Shown here: one piece after another, positions 1-7,629 of the stretch
How the letters are laid out: every line of letters starts with the position of its first letter
How positions within the stretch are numbered: the first letter of the stretch is position 1
Assembly: GCA_024742285.1 (NCBI GenBank)
Contig: JANSYR010000013.1
Location: forward strand, 62,001 to 126,000
DNA from: a bacterium
Lineage (GTDB): Bacteria; Myxococcota_A; UBA9160; UBA4427
Length of the DNA stretch: 64,000 bases
Direction: 5' to 3'
The notes under the pieces: generated by a model
Told to the model about the DNA's origin: nothing
What the model saw: the letters and a program-made list of their open reading frames with translations, nothing else
Database searches by the model: none
Position numbers and translations under genes: made by a program

Positions 1-1001
1 GCCCCGACGAGCTGGCCATCTTCTTCGAGCGTCCCCGCTCCGACGATCGATTCTATCGCGAGCGCCTGCCCGAGCTGGCGGGACGACTGCTCGAGCACAT
101 CGCCGCGAACGGACAGAAGATCGTCTACCCCTACGACCGCGATGCGCCCTACCTGCCGATCGGTCACGCAACGGTCTTCCACAATCCCGGGCTCGGCCCC
201 GAGCGGCAGATCCTCGAGGCCTTCGAGCAGGCCCGCCGGGACGCCGCGCTGAACGGGGCGATCGCCCGCCGCGAACGGCACAAGGTCTTCCAGGACCTCG
301 TCCTCGCCGAGGACATCGCGATCCTCTACGAGCCGATCGTGAACATCACGACGCGCGAGGTGCTCGGCTACGAGGCCCTCGTGCGGGGTCCCTGGAAGAG
401 CGAGCTCCATTCGCCGAACCGGCTCTTCCAGCTGGCGGAGGAGACGGGCCTCGTCTTCGAGCTCGACTGCCTCTGCCGCCGGACGGCGATCCGCGGCGCG
501 CGGGGACTCGAGGCCGGTCGCAAGCTCTTCCTCAACTGTCTACCGACGGCGATCCACGATCCCGCGTTCCGGGGTGAGGTCCTTCAGCAGACCCTGCAGG
601 ATCTGCACCTGCGACCCGAGGACCTCGTCTTCGAGATCTCGGAGCGAGAATCGATCGACAATTTCTCGATCTTCCGCGAGGCCCGCGACTACTACAAAGA
701 GCTCGGCTTCCAGATCGCCCTCGACGACACGGGCGTGGCCTACGGCAGTCTGGAGGCGGTCATGGAGCTCGCCCCCGACTTCATCAAGGTCGACATGTCG
801 CTCGTCCGCGGGATCGATACCGACCCGCCCCGTCAGGAGCTCCTGCGCGCCCTGCACGCCGTCGCCGGCAAGCTCGGCGGACAGATCATCGCCGAAGGCA
901 TCGAGACCAGCGAAGAGCTCGAGACCCTGCAGCGCCTCGGCATCCCCTACGGCCAGGGCTATCTGTTCGGGCGCGCCGCGCCGCTCCGACGCGCGCAATG
1001 A
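1..1001 (+). CDS. EAL-domain cyclic-di-GMP phosphodiesterase-like protein (5' partial)
   Basis: The reading frame is open from the left edge, so the start lies outside the window. The first ~100 residues look like the end of a degenerate GGDEF domain (PDELAIFFER, then IGHATVF and a helix). An EAL domain follows: EALVRG, a LFLNCLP strand, FEISERE, IALDDTG, FIKVDMS, IAEGIE and PYGQGYLFGR. The acidic and Lys positions that bind metal and c-di-GMP in EAL enzymes appear kept (E of EAL, E of EIS, DD, K of KVD, E of EGIE), although the usual DDFG is DDTG. The likely role is cytosolic c-di-GMP hydrolysis or sensing. A PilZ gene lies at the other end of the window. Confidence 0.88.
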   Translation, partial: PDELAIFFERPRSDDRFYRERLPELAGRLLEHIAANGQKIVYPYDRDAPYLPIGHATVFHNPGLGPERQILEAFEQARRDAALNGAIARRERHKVFQDLVLAEDIAILYEPIVNITTREVLGYEALVRGPWKSELHSPNRLFQLAEETGLVFELDCLCRRTAIRGARGLEAGRKLFLNCLPTAIHDPAFRGEVLQQTLQDLHLRPEDLVFEISERESIDNFSIFREARDYYKELGFQIALDDTGVAYGSLEAVMELAPDFIKVDMSLVRGIDTDPPRQELLRALHAVAGKLGGQIIAEGIETSEELETLQRLGIPYGQGYLFGRAAPLRRAQ

Positions 1002-1036
1002 CGCGCGTCTCGCGTCGCGCCACGCCCGAATAGATA

Positions 1037-1053
1037 CGCGGCCTTCGGCCGCG
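1037..1053 (+). terminator. Hairpin after the EAL gene, possible terminator
   Basis: A perfect 7-bp GC stem, CGCGGCC/GGCCGCG, with a TTC loop lies 36 bp after the stop codon. No T-run follows, so intrinsic termination is uncertain. It shares its three-base loop with the hairpins at 1405-1450. The stretch from here to about 1404 holds no convincing gene. Confidence 0.3.
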
Positions 1054-1404
1054 GGCTGACTCTTCTTGCGGCTGGGGGCCGTCGGCTCGCCGTCGGCGCA
1101 GATTGCCCCTCAGGCGACGCCGAGCGCGTCGTTCTGGCTGTGCGTTCCGAGCGACGATCCGTGCTTGCTCGGAGCGCTGTTCGGGCGTCGTCGACATACT
1201 GCCCGCCGGATTCTCTCCCATCGGCCGCTCGCCGCCCGCGCGGCATCGGCTTCGGGAGTTCGTCGTTGCGATCGCGATTCCGACACGAAGCCCCGACTCG
1301 ACCCATGCTCGAAAGGCGGAGGCACACCGAGCGATTGGGCGTCGCCATGAGGGCTCTGCGCTGCGAAGGCGAGCTGAACGTCCCCTGCCGCAAAAGAGGA
1401 CGAG

Positions 1405-1483
1405 CGCGCAGCGGCTTCGCCGCTGCGCGGCCCGGCCTCCGGCCGGGCCGCCGCCAGCCGACGCCGACGGCGTCGGCTGGCGG
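1405..1483. repeat. Three adjacent perfect hairpins at the tRNA-Sec 3' end
   Basis: Three perfect inverted repeats lie back to back, each with a 3-nt loop. They are 1405-1429 (11-bp stem, loop TTC), 1428-1450 (10-bp stem, loop TCC) and 1451-1483 (15-bp stem, loop GAC). The last includes the CCA end of the tRNA-Sec gene (1478-1480), so in the tRNA precursor the trailer can pair with the acceptor 3' strand. No T-run follows on either strand. Possible roles are processing signal, transcription end or REP-like element; the sequence does not decide. Confidence 0.7.
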
Positions 1484-1576
1484 CGAGGGACGGGAATCGA
1501 ACCCGCCTGGAACGCGGCGACGCGCTCCACACTCGATTTGAAGTCGAGGCCGGGCACCAGCCTCGGAAACCTCGCC
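1478..1576 (-). tRNA. selC: tRNA-Sec (anticodon UCA)
   Basis: On the minus strand a 5' GGCGAGG pairs with CCTCGCC, followed by discriminator G and an encoded CCA. The anticodon stem CTCGA/TCGAG encloses the loop CTTCAAA (anticodon TCA). A long variable arm forms a 9-bp hairpin (TGGAGCGCG/CGCGTTCCA), and the T-arm is GCGGG-TTCGATT-CCCGT. Its 99 nt, long variable arm and UCA anticodon are diagnostic of tRNA-Sec. The eighth acceptor pair seen in other bacteria would be T-C here. A TAGTAT -10-like hexamer sits about 30 bp upstream (1607-1612), without a good -35. No selA, selB or selD is in the window. Confidence 0.93.
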
Positions 1577-1714
1577 GCGGGCGGTCGGTGTGCTCCGCCG
1601 ACGCGAATACTAGCAGTCCATCGAGGAACGTTTCTCCGGGATGTGCGGTGCAAACACGACGGACTCGCGTCGCGAACGGTTCCCTCGCGACGTGCTTCGT
1701 GTCATGCTTGGCGC

Positions 1715-2674
1715 GTGCCCGACTACTCGCTCGGTGACGTTGCTCGCATCCTGAAGGTCTCGCCCCGGCGCTTGCGCTACTGGCAGAAGACCCAGCTCGT
1801 CACGTCCGAAGGAAGAGGCGACCTCGCGGTCGGCGACGACGCCCAAGAAGAGGCCCAAGAGGAGGCCGAAGAGGACGCCGAGGAGGGCTACGCCTTCCGC
1901 GACCTCGTCGTGCTGCGGGCGATCGTCTCCTTGATCGACAAGGGCATCCCGCTCCAGCGCATCCGCCGCAATCTCGAGCTGTTGCGGGATCGACGGCCGG
2001 AGCTCGACGATCCAGCGGCGGCGCTGCGGCTCCTCGACGATGCGTCCCGGCAGCTCGTCGTACGCCACGACGACGGCCGGCTGGAGGACGCCGGCGGGCA
2101 GCTGCTCCTCGAGTTCGATGCGGAGGGGGAGGTCGGGGATGCGGGCGCCGTCGCGTCGCTCGCCGACTTCGAGGCGGAGCACCGCGCCCCCGCGGACCCG
2201 CGCGACGAAGCGATCGAGTGGTTCGAGCAGGGCTGTGAGCTGGACGCCGAGGCGTCTCGTTGGGCCGAGGCGATCGAGGCGTACGAGCGAGCGATCGAGC
2301 TCGATCCGGACTACGCGGACGCCTTCTGCAACCTCGGCGCCGTCCGGTACAACCAGGGCCAGCGGGCCGAGGCACGACGCGCCTTCGAGGCCTGTCTGTC
2401 CCGGGAGGCCGATCACGTCGAGGCGAACTTCAACCTCGCCAACGTGCTGGAAGAGGAGGGCGACGACCGGTCCGCGCTCGCCCACTATCGCCGCGCCCTG
2501 GCCGCGGATCCGCTCTACCCGGATCTCCACATCAACCTGGCGCTGCTTTACGAAAAGCTCGGTCGGGAGAAGCCCGCCTTCGATCACTGGCGGCGCTATC
2601 TCCAGCTCGATCCCGAGGGCCCCTGGTCCGAGGTCGCCCGAGGCAAGCTCGACCGGAGCACGGATCACGCCTGA
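1715..2674 (+). CDS. MerR-type HTH regulator with C-terminal TPR repeats
   Basis: The N-terminus (VPDYSLGDVARILKVSPRRLRYW) is a MerR-like winged helix. A GTG start at 1715 puts it at the very N-terminus; the longer upstream frame runs through the tRNA-Sec region and is not credible. The wing is unusual: where MerR proteins have a short loop, an acidic Glu/Asp/Ala-rich insertion (about residues 35-50) precedes GYAFRDLVVLRAI. Residues ~170-310 form at least three TPRs (for example AIEAYERAIELDPDYADAFCNLG). This suggests DNA binding coupled to protein-protein contact, with no evident ligand site. About 319 aa. Targets are unknown. Confidence 0.82.
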   Translation: MPDYSLGDVARILKVSPRRLRYWQKTQLVTSEGRGDLAVGDDAQEEAQEEAEEDAEEGYAFRDLVVLRAIVSLIDKGIPLQRIRRNLELLRDRRPELDDPAAALRLLDDASRQLVVRHDDGRLEDAGGQLLLEFDAEGEVGDAGAVASLADFEAEHRAPADPRDEAIEWFEQGCELDAEASRWAEAIEAYERAIELDPDYADAFCNLGAVRYNQGQRAEARRAFEACLSREADHVEANFNLANVLEEEGDDRSALAHYRRALAADPLYPDLHINLALLYEKLGREKPAFDHWRRYLQLDPEGPWSEVARGKLDRSTDHA

Positions 2675-2681
2675 ACCGCCG

Positions 2682-2772
2682 CCTGCGGGCGCTCGGCGAG
2701 TCGGGCCTTGCCTTCGCTTGTGGGCGCTCGGCGGATTGGCTGCGGGCGCGGGTGCCTGCGGGTGCTCGGTCG
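2682..2772 (+). repeat. 3'-end hairpin repeat, three diverged copies
   Basis: The core CGCCTGCGGGCGCTCGGC starts 8 bp after the stop of the MerR-TPR gene. It recurs with changes near 2717 (CGCTTGTGGGCGCTCGGC) and 2754 (TGCCTGCGGGTGCTCGG). CGCC-TGCG-GGCG folds as a small stem-loop. The same core lies in the opposite orientation just after gspM (23921-23990), again in the sense direction of the preceding gene. Confidence 0.6.
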
Positions 2773-2789
2773 ATGGGGTGCGGGGGCGG

Positions 2790-3203
2790 CTACTGCTCGC
2801 GCTCGCTCACCGAGTTGCGGTAGGTGTCGGCGTCCAGCAGGCCCTCGAACTCGTCGCCATCGGTGGGGCGCAGCTTGATCAGCCACCCGTCTCCGTAGCA
2901 GGCCTCGTTCACGAGCTCGGGCTGCTCTTCGAGGGCCTCGTTGATTTCGAGGACCTCGCCGGTCAAGGGGGCGAAGAGGTCGGAGACGGCCTTCACCGAC
3001 TCGATCGTTCCGAAGGGGGCGCCGGCTTCGGTGGAAGCGCCGACCTCGGGAAGCTCGACGAAGACGATGTCCCCGAGCTGATTCTGGGCGAAGTCCGTCA
3101 CGCCGATCAAGACCGCATCGCCCTCGTGTCGCACCCACTCGTCTTCCTGGGTGTACTGGAGTTCGTCCGGAATCTGATAGTCGGCCACGTTGTCGGTCTC
3201 CAT
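2790..3203 (-). CDS. gcvH: Glycine cleavage system H protein
   Basis: A small lipoyl-carrier protein that shuttles the aminomethyl group between the P, T and L proteins of the glycine cleavage system in the cytosol. The lipoylation motif is clear: GTIESVKAVSDL, with Lys-71 as the attachment site, then LTGEVLEIN. At 137 aa it is close to family size (~125-130). The ATG at 3203 was chosen because the upstream extension is unlike GcvH and a GAGG-type ribosome site precedes this ATG. It lies 92 bp after gcvT on the same strand. gcvP is not in the window. Confidence 0.95.
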   Translation of the reverse strand: METDNVADYQIPDELQYTQEDEWVRHEGDAVLIGVTDFAQNQLGDIVFVELPEVGASTEAGAPFGTIESVKAVSDLFAPLTGEVLEINEALEEQPELVNEACYGDGWLIKLRPTDGDEFEGLLDADTYRNSVSEREQ

Positions 3204-3295
3204 GATGCGGGCTCTTCCTCGCAAGCGGCGTCCGGCCCAATCGACGTCGCCGGACAGCTTCGCTGCTTCGAATTCGAAACCGAGACCACCCGATC

Positions 3296-4390
3296 TCAAA
3301 GAAAGGGCGTCTGGACGATCACCGCTTCGACGTCCTTCTTGCGGACGCGAATGTCGATGCGGTCGCCGACCTGGCTCTTCGAGCGCGGAACGTAGCCGAG
3401 GCCGATCGACTTTCCGAGGGTGGGGCTGGGGGCGCCCGAGGTCACGCGGCCGACGACGGTGCCGTCGATCACGATCTCGTAGTCCGCCCGGGCGATCCCA
3501 CGGCCGACCATCTCGAACCCGACCAGACGGCGGGGGTCGGCTTCATCCGCTCGCGCGGCAAGCGCTTCGGCCCCGATGAAACCGCGTGCGAGGGGCTTCA
3601 CGAAGCGGTCGAGGCCGGCTTCGAAGGGCGAGGTGTCGCGGTCGAGCTCGTGCCCGTACAGCGGGAGCGCTGCCTCGAGACGCAGCGTGTCGCGGGCGCC
3701 GAGGCCGGCCGGGAGCAGTCCGGCGGGTTCGCCGGCCTGCATCAGGGCTTCCCAGAGCGCGACGACGTCCTTGTTCTCCACGTAGAGCTCGAACCCGCGC
3801 GAGCCGGTATAGCCCGTGCCCGAGGTGAGGACGGGAAGGCCGGCAATCTCGCAGGAGGCGATGCGGAAGCGCTTCGGGAGCGGCGTTCCAGGCGAGCAGA
3901 GGCCGTCCAGGATGCCCCGCGCCGCGGGCCCCTGGAGCGCGAGCAGCGACGTCGATCGGCTGCGGTTCTCGACCTTGACGCTGGCCCCGGCGTGCTCTCG
4001 GATCCAGCCGTGGGCGGTGTCGACGTTCGAGGCGTTCACGCAGAAGAAGTAGTCCTCTTCGTCGACCCGACTGAGCATGACGTCGTCGATGCAGCCGCCG
4101 TTCTCGTCGAGCAGCAGGCCATAGCGGGCCTGCCCGACGGCCAGGGTCGAGACCTCGCACGTCACGAGCTCTTCCGCCGCTGCGCGGGCGCGCTTCCCAC
4201 GCAACTGGATCTGTCCCATGTGCGAGACGTCGAAGAGCCCGGCGCGCTCGCGGACGGCTTTGTGCTCCTCCTTGATCGAGGAGTACTGGACCGGCATCTC
4301 GTACCCCGCAAAGGGAACGAGTCGCGCGCCGAGCGCCGCATGGGTCGCGTGGAGCGCGGTGCGCCGGAGCTCGCCGGCTTCTTCGCTCAC
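3296..4390 (-). CDS. gcvT: Glycine cleavage system T protein (aminomethyltransferase)
   Basis: Transfers the methylene group from the H-protein-bound intermediate to tetrahydrofolate, releasing ammonia. Family blocks are present in order: FAGYEMPVQY, GLFDVSHMG, ALQGPAA, TGYTGSRGFELY, GARDTLRLEAALPLYGHEL, FIGAEAL and a C-terminal beta-barrel (VTSGAPSPTLGKSIGLGYV). The GTG at 4390 overlaps the folD stop as GTGA, which implies translational coupling. 364 aa matches the family. Its position directly after folD, which supplies and uses the methylene-THF pool, fits the pathway. Confidence 0.96.
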   Translation of the reverse strand: MSEEAGELRRTALHATHAALGARLVPFAGYEMPVQYSSIKEEHKAVRERAGLFDVSHMGQIQLRGKRARAAAEELVTCEVSTLAVGQARYGLLLDENGGCIDDVMLSRVDEEDYFFCVNASNVDTAHGWIREHAGASVKVENRSRSTSLLALQGPAARGILDGLCSPGTPLPKRFRIASCEIAGLPVLTSGTGYTGSRGFELYVENKDVVALWEALMQAGEPAGLLPAGLGARDTLRLEAALPLYGHELDRDTSPFEAGLDRFVKPLARGFIGAEALAARADEADPRRLVGFEMVGRGIARADYEIVIDGTVVGRVTSGAPSPTLGKSIGLGYVPRSKSQVGDRIDIRVRKKDVEAVIVQTPFL

Positions 4391-5262
4391 GCGCTCGCGA
4401 GTCCCTTGCGGCTCTTGTAGGCCTCGAGGGTGTTGCGCAGCAGCATGGTGATCGTCATCGGACCGATTCCGCGTCGCGACGGAGTGATGATCCCGGCGAT
4501 GCCCTGAGCGGCCTCGAAGTCGACGTCGCCGACCAGCTTGCCGTCGACCTCGGTCACGCCGACGTCCATCACGGCGGCGCCGGGCTTGATCCAGTCGCCC
4601 TTCACCATTCGTGGGTTGCCCGCGGCGGCGACGAGGATGTCCGCGCCGCGGCAGACACCGGGCAGGTCCTGGGTGCGCGAGTGGCACATCGTGACCGTCG
4701 CATTCTGCTGCTGGAGCAGGATCGAGACGGGCTTGCCGACGATGTTCGACCGGCCGATCACGACCGCGTTCCGGCCCGAGATCTCGACACCGTGTCGTTC
4801 GAGGACGGCCATCACGCCGAGGGGGGTGCAGCTGATCAGATCGGCGTTGCCGAGCAGGAGGCGGCCGAAGTTGAGCGGGTGGAGCGCGTCCGCGTCCTTC
4901 GCCGGATCGATCGCCTCCGCGACGGCTTCCGGCGAGATGTGCTTCGGGAGCGGGAGCTGGACCAGGATGCCGTCCACCGAGTCGTCGCCGTTCAGCTTGG
5001 CGAGCAGGTCGAGGAGCTCGGCCTCGGTCGTCGATTCGGGGAGGATGTGCTCGGACGAGTCGGCGCCGATCCGGGCGCACGCCCGCTGCTTGCCCTTGAT
5101 GTAGGACTTGCTCGCCGGGTCGTCGCCGACCAGGACGACGGTCAGCTGGGGTGGGCGGTGTCCTGCGGCGACGAGCGCCTCGATCTCCGCCTTCATCTCG
5201 TCACGGAGCGTGTTCGCGAGGCCGAGCCCATCGACGGTGACCGTGTCGATCTTCTGCGCCAT
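4387..5262 (-). CDS. folD: Bifunctional methylene-THF dehydrogenase/cyclohydrolase FolD
   Basis: Interconverts 5,10-methylene-, methenyl- and 10-formyl-THF in the cytosol. Catalytic Tyr/Lys region SYIKGKQRA, DGILVQLPLP, the Rossmann segment VVIGRSNIVGKPVS and GPMTITMLLRNT are all present; 291 aa is normal. Odd point: the strongly conserved family loop PVPGGVGPMT reads PSRRGIGPMT here, and the usual DVDGFHP reads DADALHP. Activity is probable because the other motifs are intact, but cofactor or substrate preference could differ. The ATG directly follows the stop of the fmdB-type gene. Confidence 0.93.
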   Translation of the reverse strand: MAQKIDTVTVDGLGLANTLRDEMKAEIEALVAAGHRPPQLTVVLVGDDPASKSYIKGKQRACARIGADSSEHILPESTTEAELLDLLAKLNGDDSVDGILVQLPLPKHISPEAVAEAIDPAKDADALHPLNFGRLLLGNADLISCTPLGVMAVLERHGVEISGRNAVVIGRSNIVGKPVSILLQQQNATVTMCHSRTQDLPGVCRGADILVAAAGNPRMVKGDWIKPGAAVMDVGVTEVDGKLVGDVDFEAAQGIAGIITPSRRGIGPMTITMLLRNTLEAYKSRKGLASA

Positions 5263-5619
5263 CTAGGCTGCGCTCTTGCTGGCTTTGGCGCCGGAGGACT
5301 TGCTCGAGCTCTTGCCCGAGGTTTTGTCCGAGGACTTCCCGCCCGAGCCGTTCTTCGAGGGGCTGCTGCTTCCGCTGCTGCCGCCGCCCGAATCGTCGCC
5401 GCCGGAGTCACCGCCCGACGAGCTGGAGCCGCCCTTGCCACTGCCGTACCCGTCCGCATACCAGCCGCCGCCCTTCAGGATGAAGTTCGGGGCCGACAGC
5501 AGGCGCTTCGCCTTCTTCGACTTGCACTCGGGGCAGGTCTTGATCGGGTCCTCGGTGATCCGTTGGACGCGCTCGAATTCGTGTCCACACTTCTCGCACT
5601 GATAATCGTAGGTGGGCAT
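5263..5619 (-). CDS. FmdB-family zinc-ribbon protein
   Basis: Starts MPTYDYQCEKCGHEFERVQ and continues to TCPECKSKKAKRLLSAPNFILKGGGWY, the standard FmdB/CxxC_CxxC_SSSS zinc ribbon with two Cys pairs. The second half (about residues 56-118) is low-complexity Gly/Ser, then Ser/Lys/Ala-rich, probably disordered and basic at its end. An AGGAG site precedes the ATG at 5619; longer readings upstream are spurious. Function in this family is unsettled (regulatory or metal-related). It heads the folD-gcvT-gcvH run, with its stop abutting the folD start. Confidence 0.88.
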   Translation of the reverse strand: MPTYDYQCEKCGHEFERVQRITEDPIKTCPECKSKKAKRLLSAPNFILKGGGWYADGYGSGKGGSSSSGGDSGGDDSGGGSSGSSSPSKNGSGGKSSDKTSGKSSSKSSGAKASKSAA

Positions 5620-5940
5620 CAGGGACTCCTGGCCAGGATGTGGGCGGATGCGGGCGTGAGGCAGGTGTGACTTGCGGTGACTGGATCCGAACGGGCCGGC
5701 GGACGCGCTCATCCACCTGGACGGAGGGACCCGGGCGGCGTCCCTCGGTCCGCTGCCCGGGAAGACTCGGCACGGCCCGTCGTCGCGCAAGGCTGTCGCA
5801 GGGACCACCCCCCGGACTCCGCGCGCGGGCGGACCCGGACGGCGCCTTTGATATCCCATCGGGGCGGGGCGCTCAACCGGGAAACCGCGCCGAGACGCGT
5901 CTCAGCGCGGCCAGAGGGCCCATCGGGGCGGTCTCGGTCG
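5620..5940. other. Intergenic region between divIVA-like gene and fmdB-type gene
   Basis: These 321 bp have no supported gene. They hold a palindrome at 5885-5910 (CCGCGC...GAGACGCGTCTC...GCGCGG), placed to be a transcription end after the divIVA-like gene on the minus strand but without a T-run. A 13-bp direct repeat, CCCATCGGGGCGG, occurs at 5853-5865 and 5919-5931. A promoter for the fmdB-folD-gcvT-gcvH run is expected here but no clear hexamer pair is visible. Confidence 0.5.
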
Positions 5941-6606
5941 CTAGGCGCTGGGCCCCGTGGCGAGGGGCGTCGCCTCCCAGGCCGGCGTCGCGTCTTCCAC
6001 GTACTCGGCGGGAGCCGCGCTCTGCTCGTCCTCGGCGCTGACGGTCCGGGGCTCCGCCTCGAGCGCCGCGGATCGCAGCGCATCGGCTGCGGGAGCGGAC
6101 TCGAGCAGGGTCTCGTGGGTGCTCTCGAGGCTCTGCGCGAGCGGGGCATCCTCGGCCGGGTCTGCTTCCAGGGTGTCGAGCAGGGCCATGTGCGTCTCCG
6201 CGGCGCTGCGGAGGGATTCGGCGAGGCGGGAGCGCAGGGCGCGCATCTCGCGGATGTCCTGAGCGAGGCGGGCGACGCGCCGGTGGGAGGCGTCGAGGAT
6301 CTTCTCGGCGCGGACCTCGACCTCGGCCAGCCGCAGCTCGGCCTCGCGCTCGGCGTTGCGCGCCATCTCCTCGGTCATCGACTGGGCGCTCACCAGGGTC
6401 TCCTTCAGGAGATGCTCCTGGGCGGAGAGCTCCTCGATCCGCGTCTCGAGGCGAAGGATGCGGTCCGCCTGGCTCCCGTTCTCGCGGACCAGGCCCTCGT
6501 AGTCCTCGGAGACGATCCGGAGAAAGGCCATGACCTCGTCCGGGTCGAAGCCTCGGAAGCGGGTGGCGAACTGGTGGCTCTGGACGTCGAGCGGGGTCAT
6601 GCGCAT
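5941..6606 (-). CDS. DivIVA-domain coiled-coil protein
   Basis: The N-terminus MTPLDVQSHQFATRFRGFDPDEVMAFL is a classic DivIVA membrane-curvature-sensing start, with FATRFRGFD matching the family signature. Residues ~35-150 are a long heptad-rich coiled coil. The last ~70 residues are acidic and Ala/Pro-rich, probably unstructured. Such proteins mark poles or septa and recruit growth or division factors. An AGGAG site precedes the ATG at 6606; an in-frame ATG two codons later (6600) is equally close to the family start. It lies downstream of maf-yggS-proC, matching the widespread yggS-proC-yggT-divIVA order but without yggT. Confidence 0.88.
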   Translation of the reverse strand: MRMTPLDVQSHQFATRFRGFDPDEVMAFLRIVSEDYEGLVRENGSQADRILRLETRIEELSAQEHLLKETLVSAQSMTEEMARNAEREAELRLAEVEVRAEKILDASHRRVARLAQDIREMRALRSRLAESLRSAAETHMALLDTLEADPAEDAPLAQSLESTHETLLESAPAADALRSAALEAEPRTVSAEDEQSAAPAEYVEDATPAWEATPLATGPSA

Positions 6607-6689
6607 GGCGGCGATCTCCTGGCTGAGCGACGCACGCGAGGGCGCGTCGGGAGGCGCAGGACACCGGCAGGGAACCCACGGCCTCGCGC

Positions 6690-6736
6690 AGGAAATCGGT
6701 CACATCCCCGACGATCTTGAGGAAATCCGTCACATC
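6690..6736. repeat. 17-bp direct repeat between proC and the divIVA-like gene
   Basis: AGGAAATCSGTCACATC occurs at 6690-6706 and 6720-6736, a 30-bp period, in the 156-bp gap where yggT often lies in other genomes. Read on the minus strand it would encode DVTDFL twice, but that frame runs into the divIVA-like gene out of register, so it is not called as a gene. Confidence 0.5.
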
Positions 6737-6762
6737 GCCCCACCTGTGCGACGGGGCGGCCC

Positions 6763-7590
6763 TCAGCCGTCCTTCAGGTCCTTGGAGCGCTGGGTGGCGG
6801 CGGCCACGGCGTCGTAGAGGGCCGCACGGACGCCCCCGGTCTCGAGTCGCTCGAGCCCCGCGATCGTGGTTCCGCCGGGCGAGGCGACCTGATCCTTGAG
6901 CACGCCCGGATGTTCCCCGGTTTCGAGGGCCAGCTTGGCGGAGCCGAGGACCGTCCGGATCGCGAGGGCCTGCGCGGCGTCGCGGGGCAGGCCCTGACGG
7001 ACGCCGGCGTCCGCGAGTGCCTCGATGATCAGGAAGACGTAGGCCGGACCGCTGCCGGAGAGCCCGGTCACCGCGTCCAGCAGGTCCTCGTTCGGCGCGC
7101 GCCAGCACCAGCCCGCGGCGTTCAGCACGGCCTCGACGAGACCCGTCTCCTCGTCGCCGACGGTCGCGGCGGGAACCCACGCCGTGGATCCGGCGCCGAC
7201 GAGCGCCGGCGTGTTCGGCATCGTCCGGACGACCCGTGCGCCGGCGGGGAGCGCCTCCTGGAGCGTCGCGAGCGGCACCCCGGCGGCGATCGAGATCCAG
7301 AGCGGCTTCTCGCAGATCGAGTCGTCGAGGGCGGCGAGGAGACCGGCGACGGCGCCGGGCTTCACGGCCAGGATGACGATGTCGGATCCGGCGACGACTT
7401 CTGCGTTATCGGCGGTACTGGTCGCCCCGACCGCGGCGGTGAATTGATCGCGGGCCGCTTCGAAGGGATCGGAGCCGAGGATCTGCGAGGCCGGGACGCC
7501 GGACTCGACGAGGCCACCGGCCAGCGCTCGCGCCATCGCGCCGCAGCCGAGGAAGCCCACGCGTCGACCTTCGAGGTCGGGGTTCGCCAT
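6763..7590 (-). CDS. proC: Pyrroline-5-carboxylate reductase
   Basis: Last step of proline synthesis: NAD(P)H reduction of pyrroline-5-carboxylate. N-terminal Rossmann motif VGFLGCGAMARALAGGL; VILAVKPG; VVRTMPNTPALVGAG; the C-terminal dimerisation and substrate region AVTGLSGSGPAYVF and the signature QVASPGGTTIAGL. 275 aa is typical. It follows yggS by 39 bp, a conserved pairing in which YggS buffers PLP and affects amino-acid pools. Confidence 0.96.
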   Translation of the reverse strand: MANPDLEGRRVGFLGCGAMARALAGGLVESGVPASQILGSDPFEAARDQFTAAVGATSTADNAEVVAGSDIVILAVKPGAVAGLLAALDDSICEKPLWISIAAGVPLATLQEALPAGARVVRTMPNTPALVGAGSTAWVPAATVGDEETGLVEAVLNAAGWCWRAPNEDLLDAVTGLSGSGPAYVFLIIEALADAGVRQGLPRDAAQALAIRTVLGSAKLALETGEHPGVLKDQVASPGGTTIAGLERLETGGVRAALYDAVAAATQRSKDLKDG

Positions 7591-7629
7591 CTCTGTCCAT
7601 CCTCCGATTGGGCCGCACCCACGGTCCCG

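Noticed and set aside
1405-1483. Classical Rho-independent terminators
   Set aside because: The stems are excellent but no T-run follows on either strand, so they are reported as hairpins only.
3204-3295. Glycine riboswitch for the gcv genes
   Set aside because: Neither this gap nor the region before the fmdB-type gene shows the tandem glycine aptamer blocks.
6607-6762. A small gene in place of yggT
   Set aside because: The readable frame (DVTDFLKIVGDVTDFL) runs out of register into the divIVA-like gene and is far too short and too polar for YggT.
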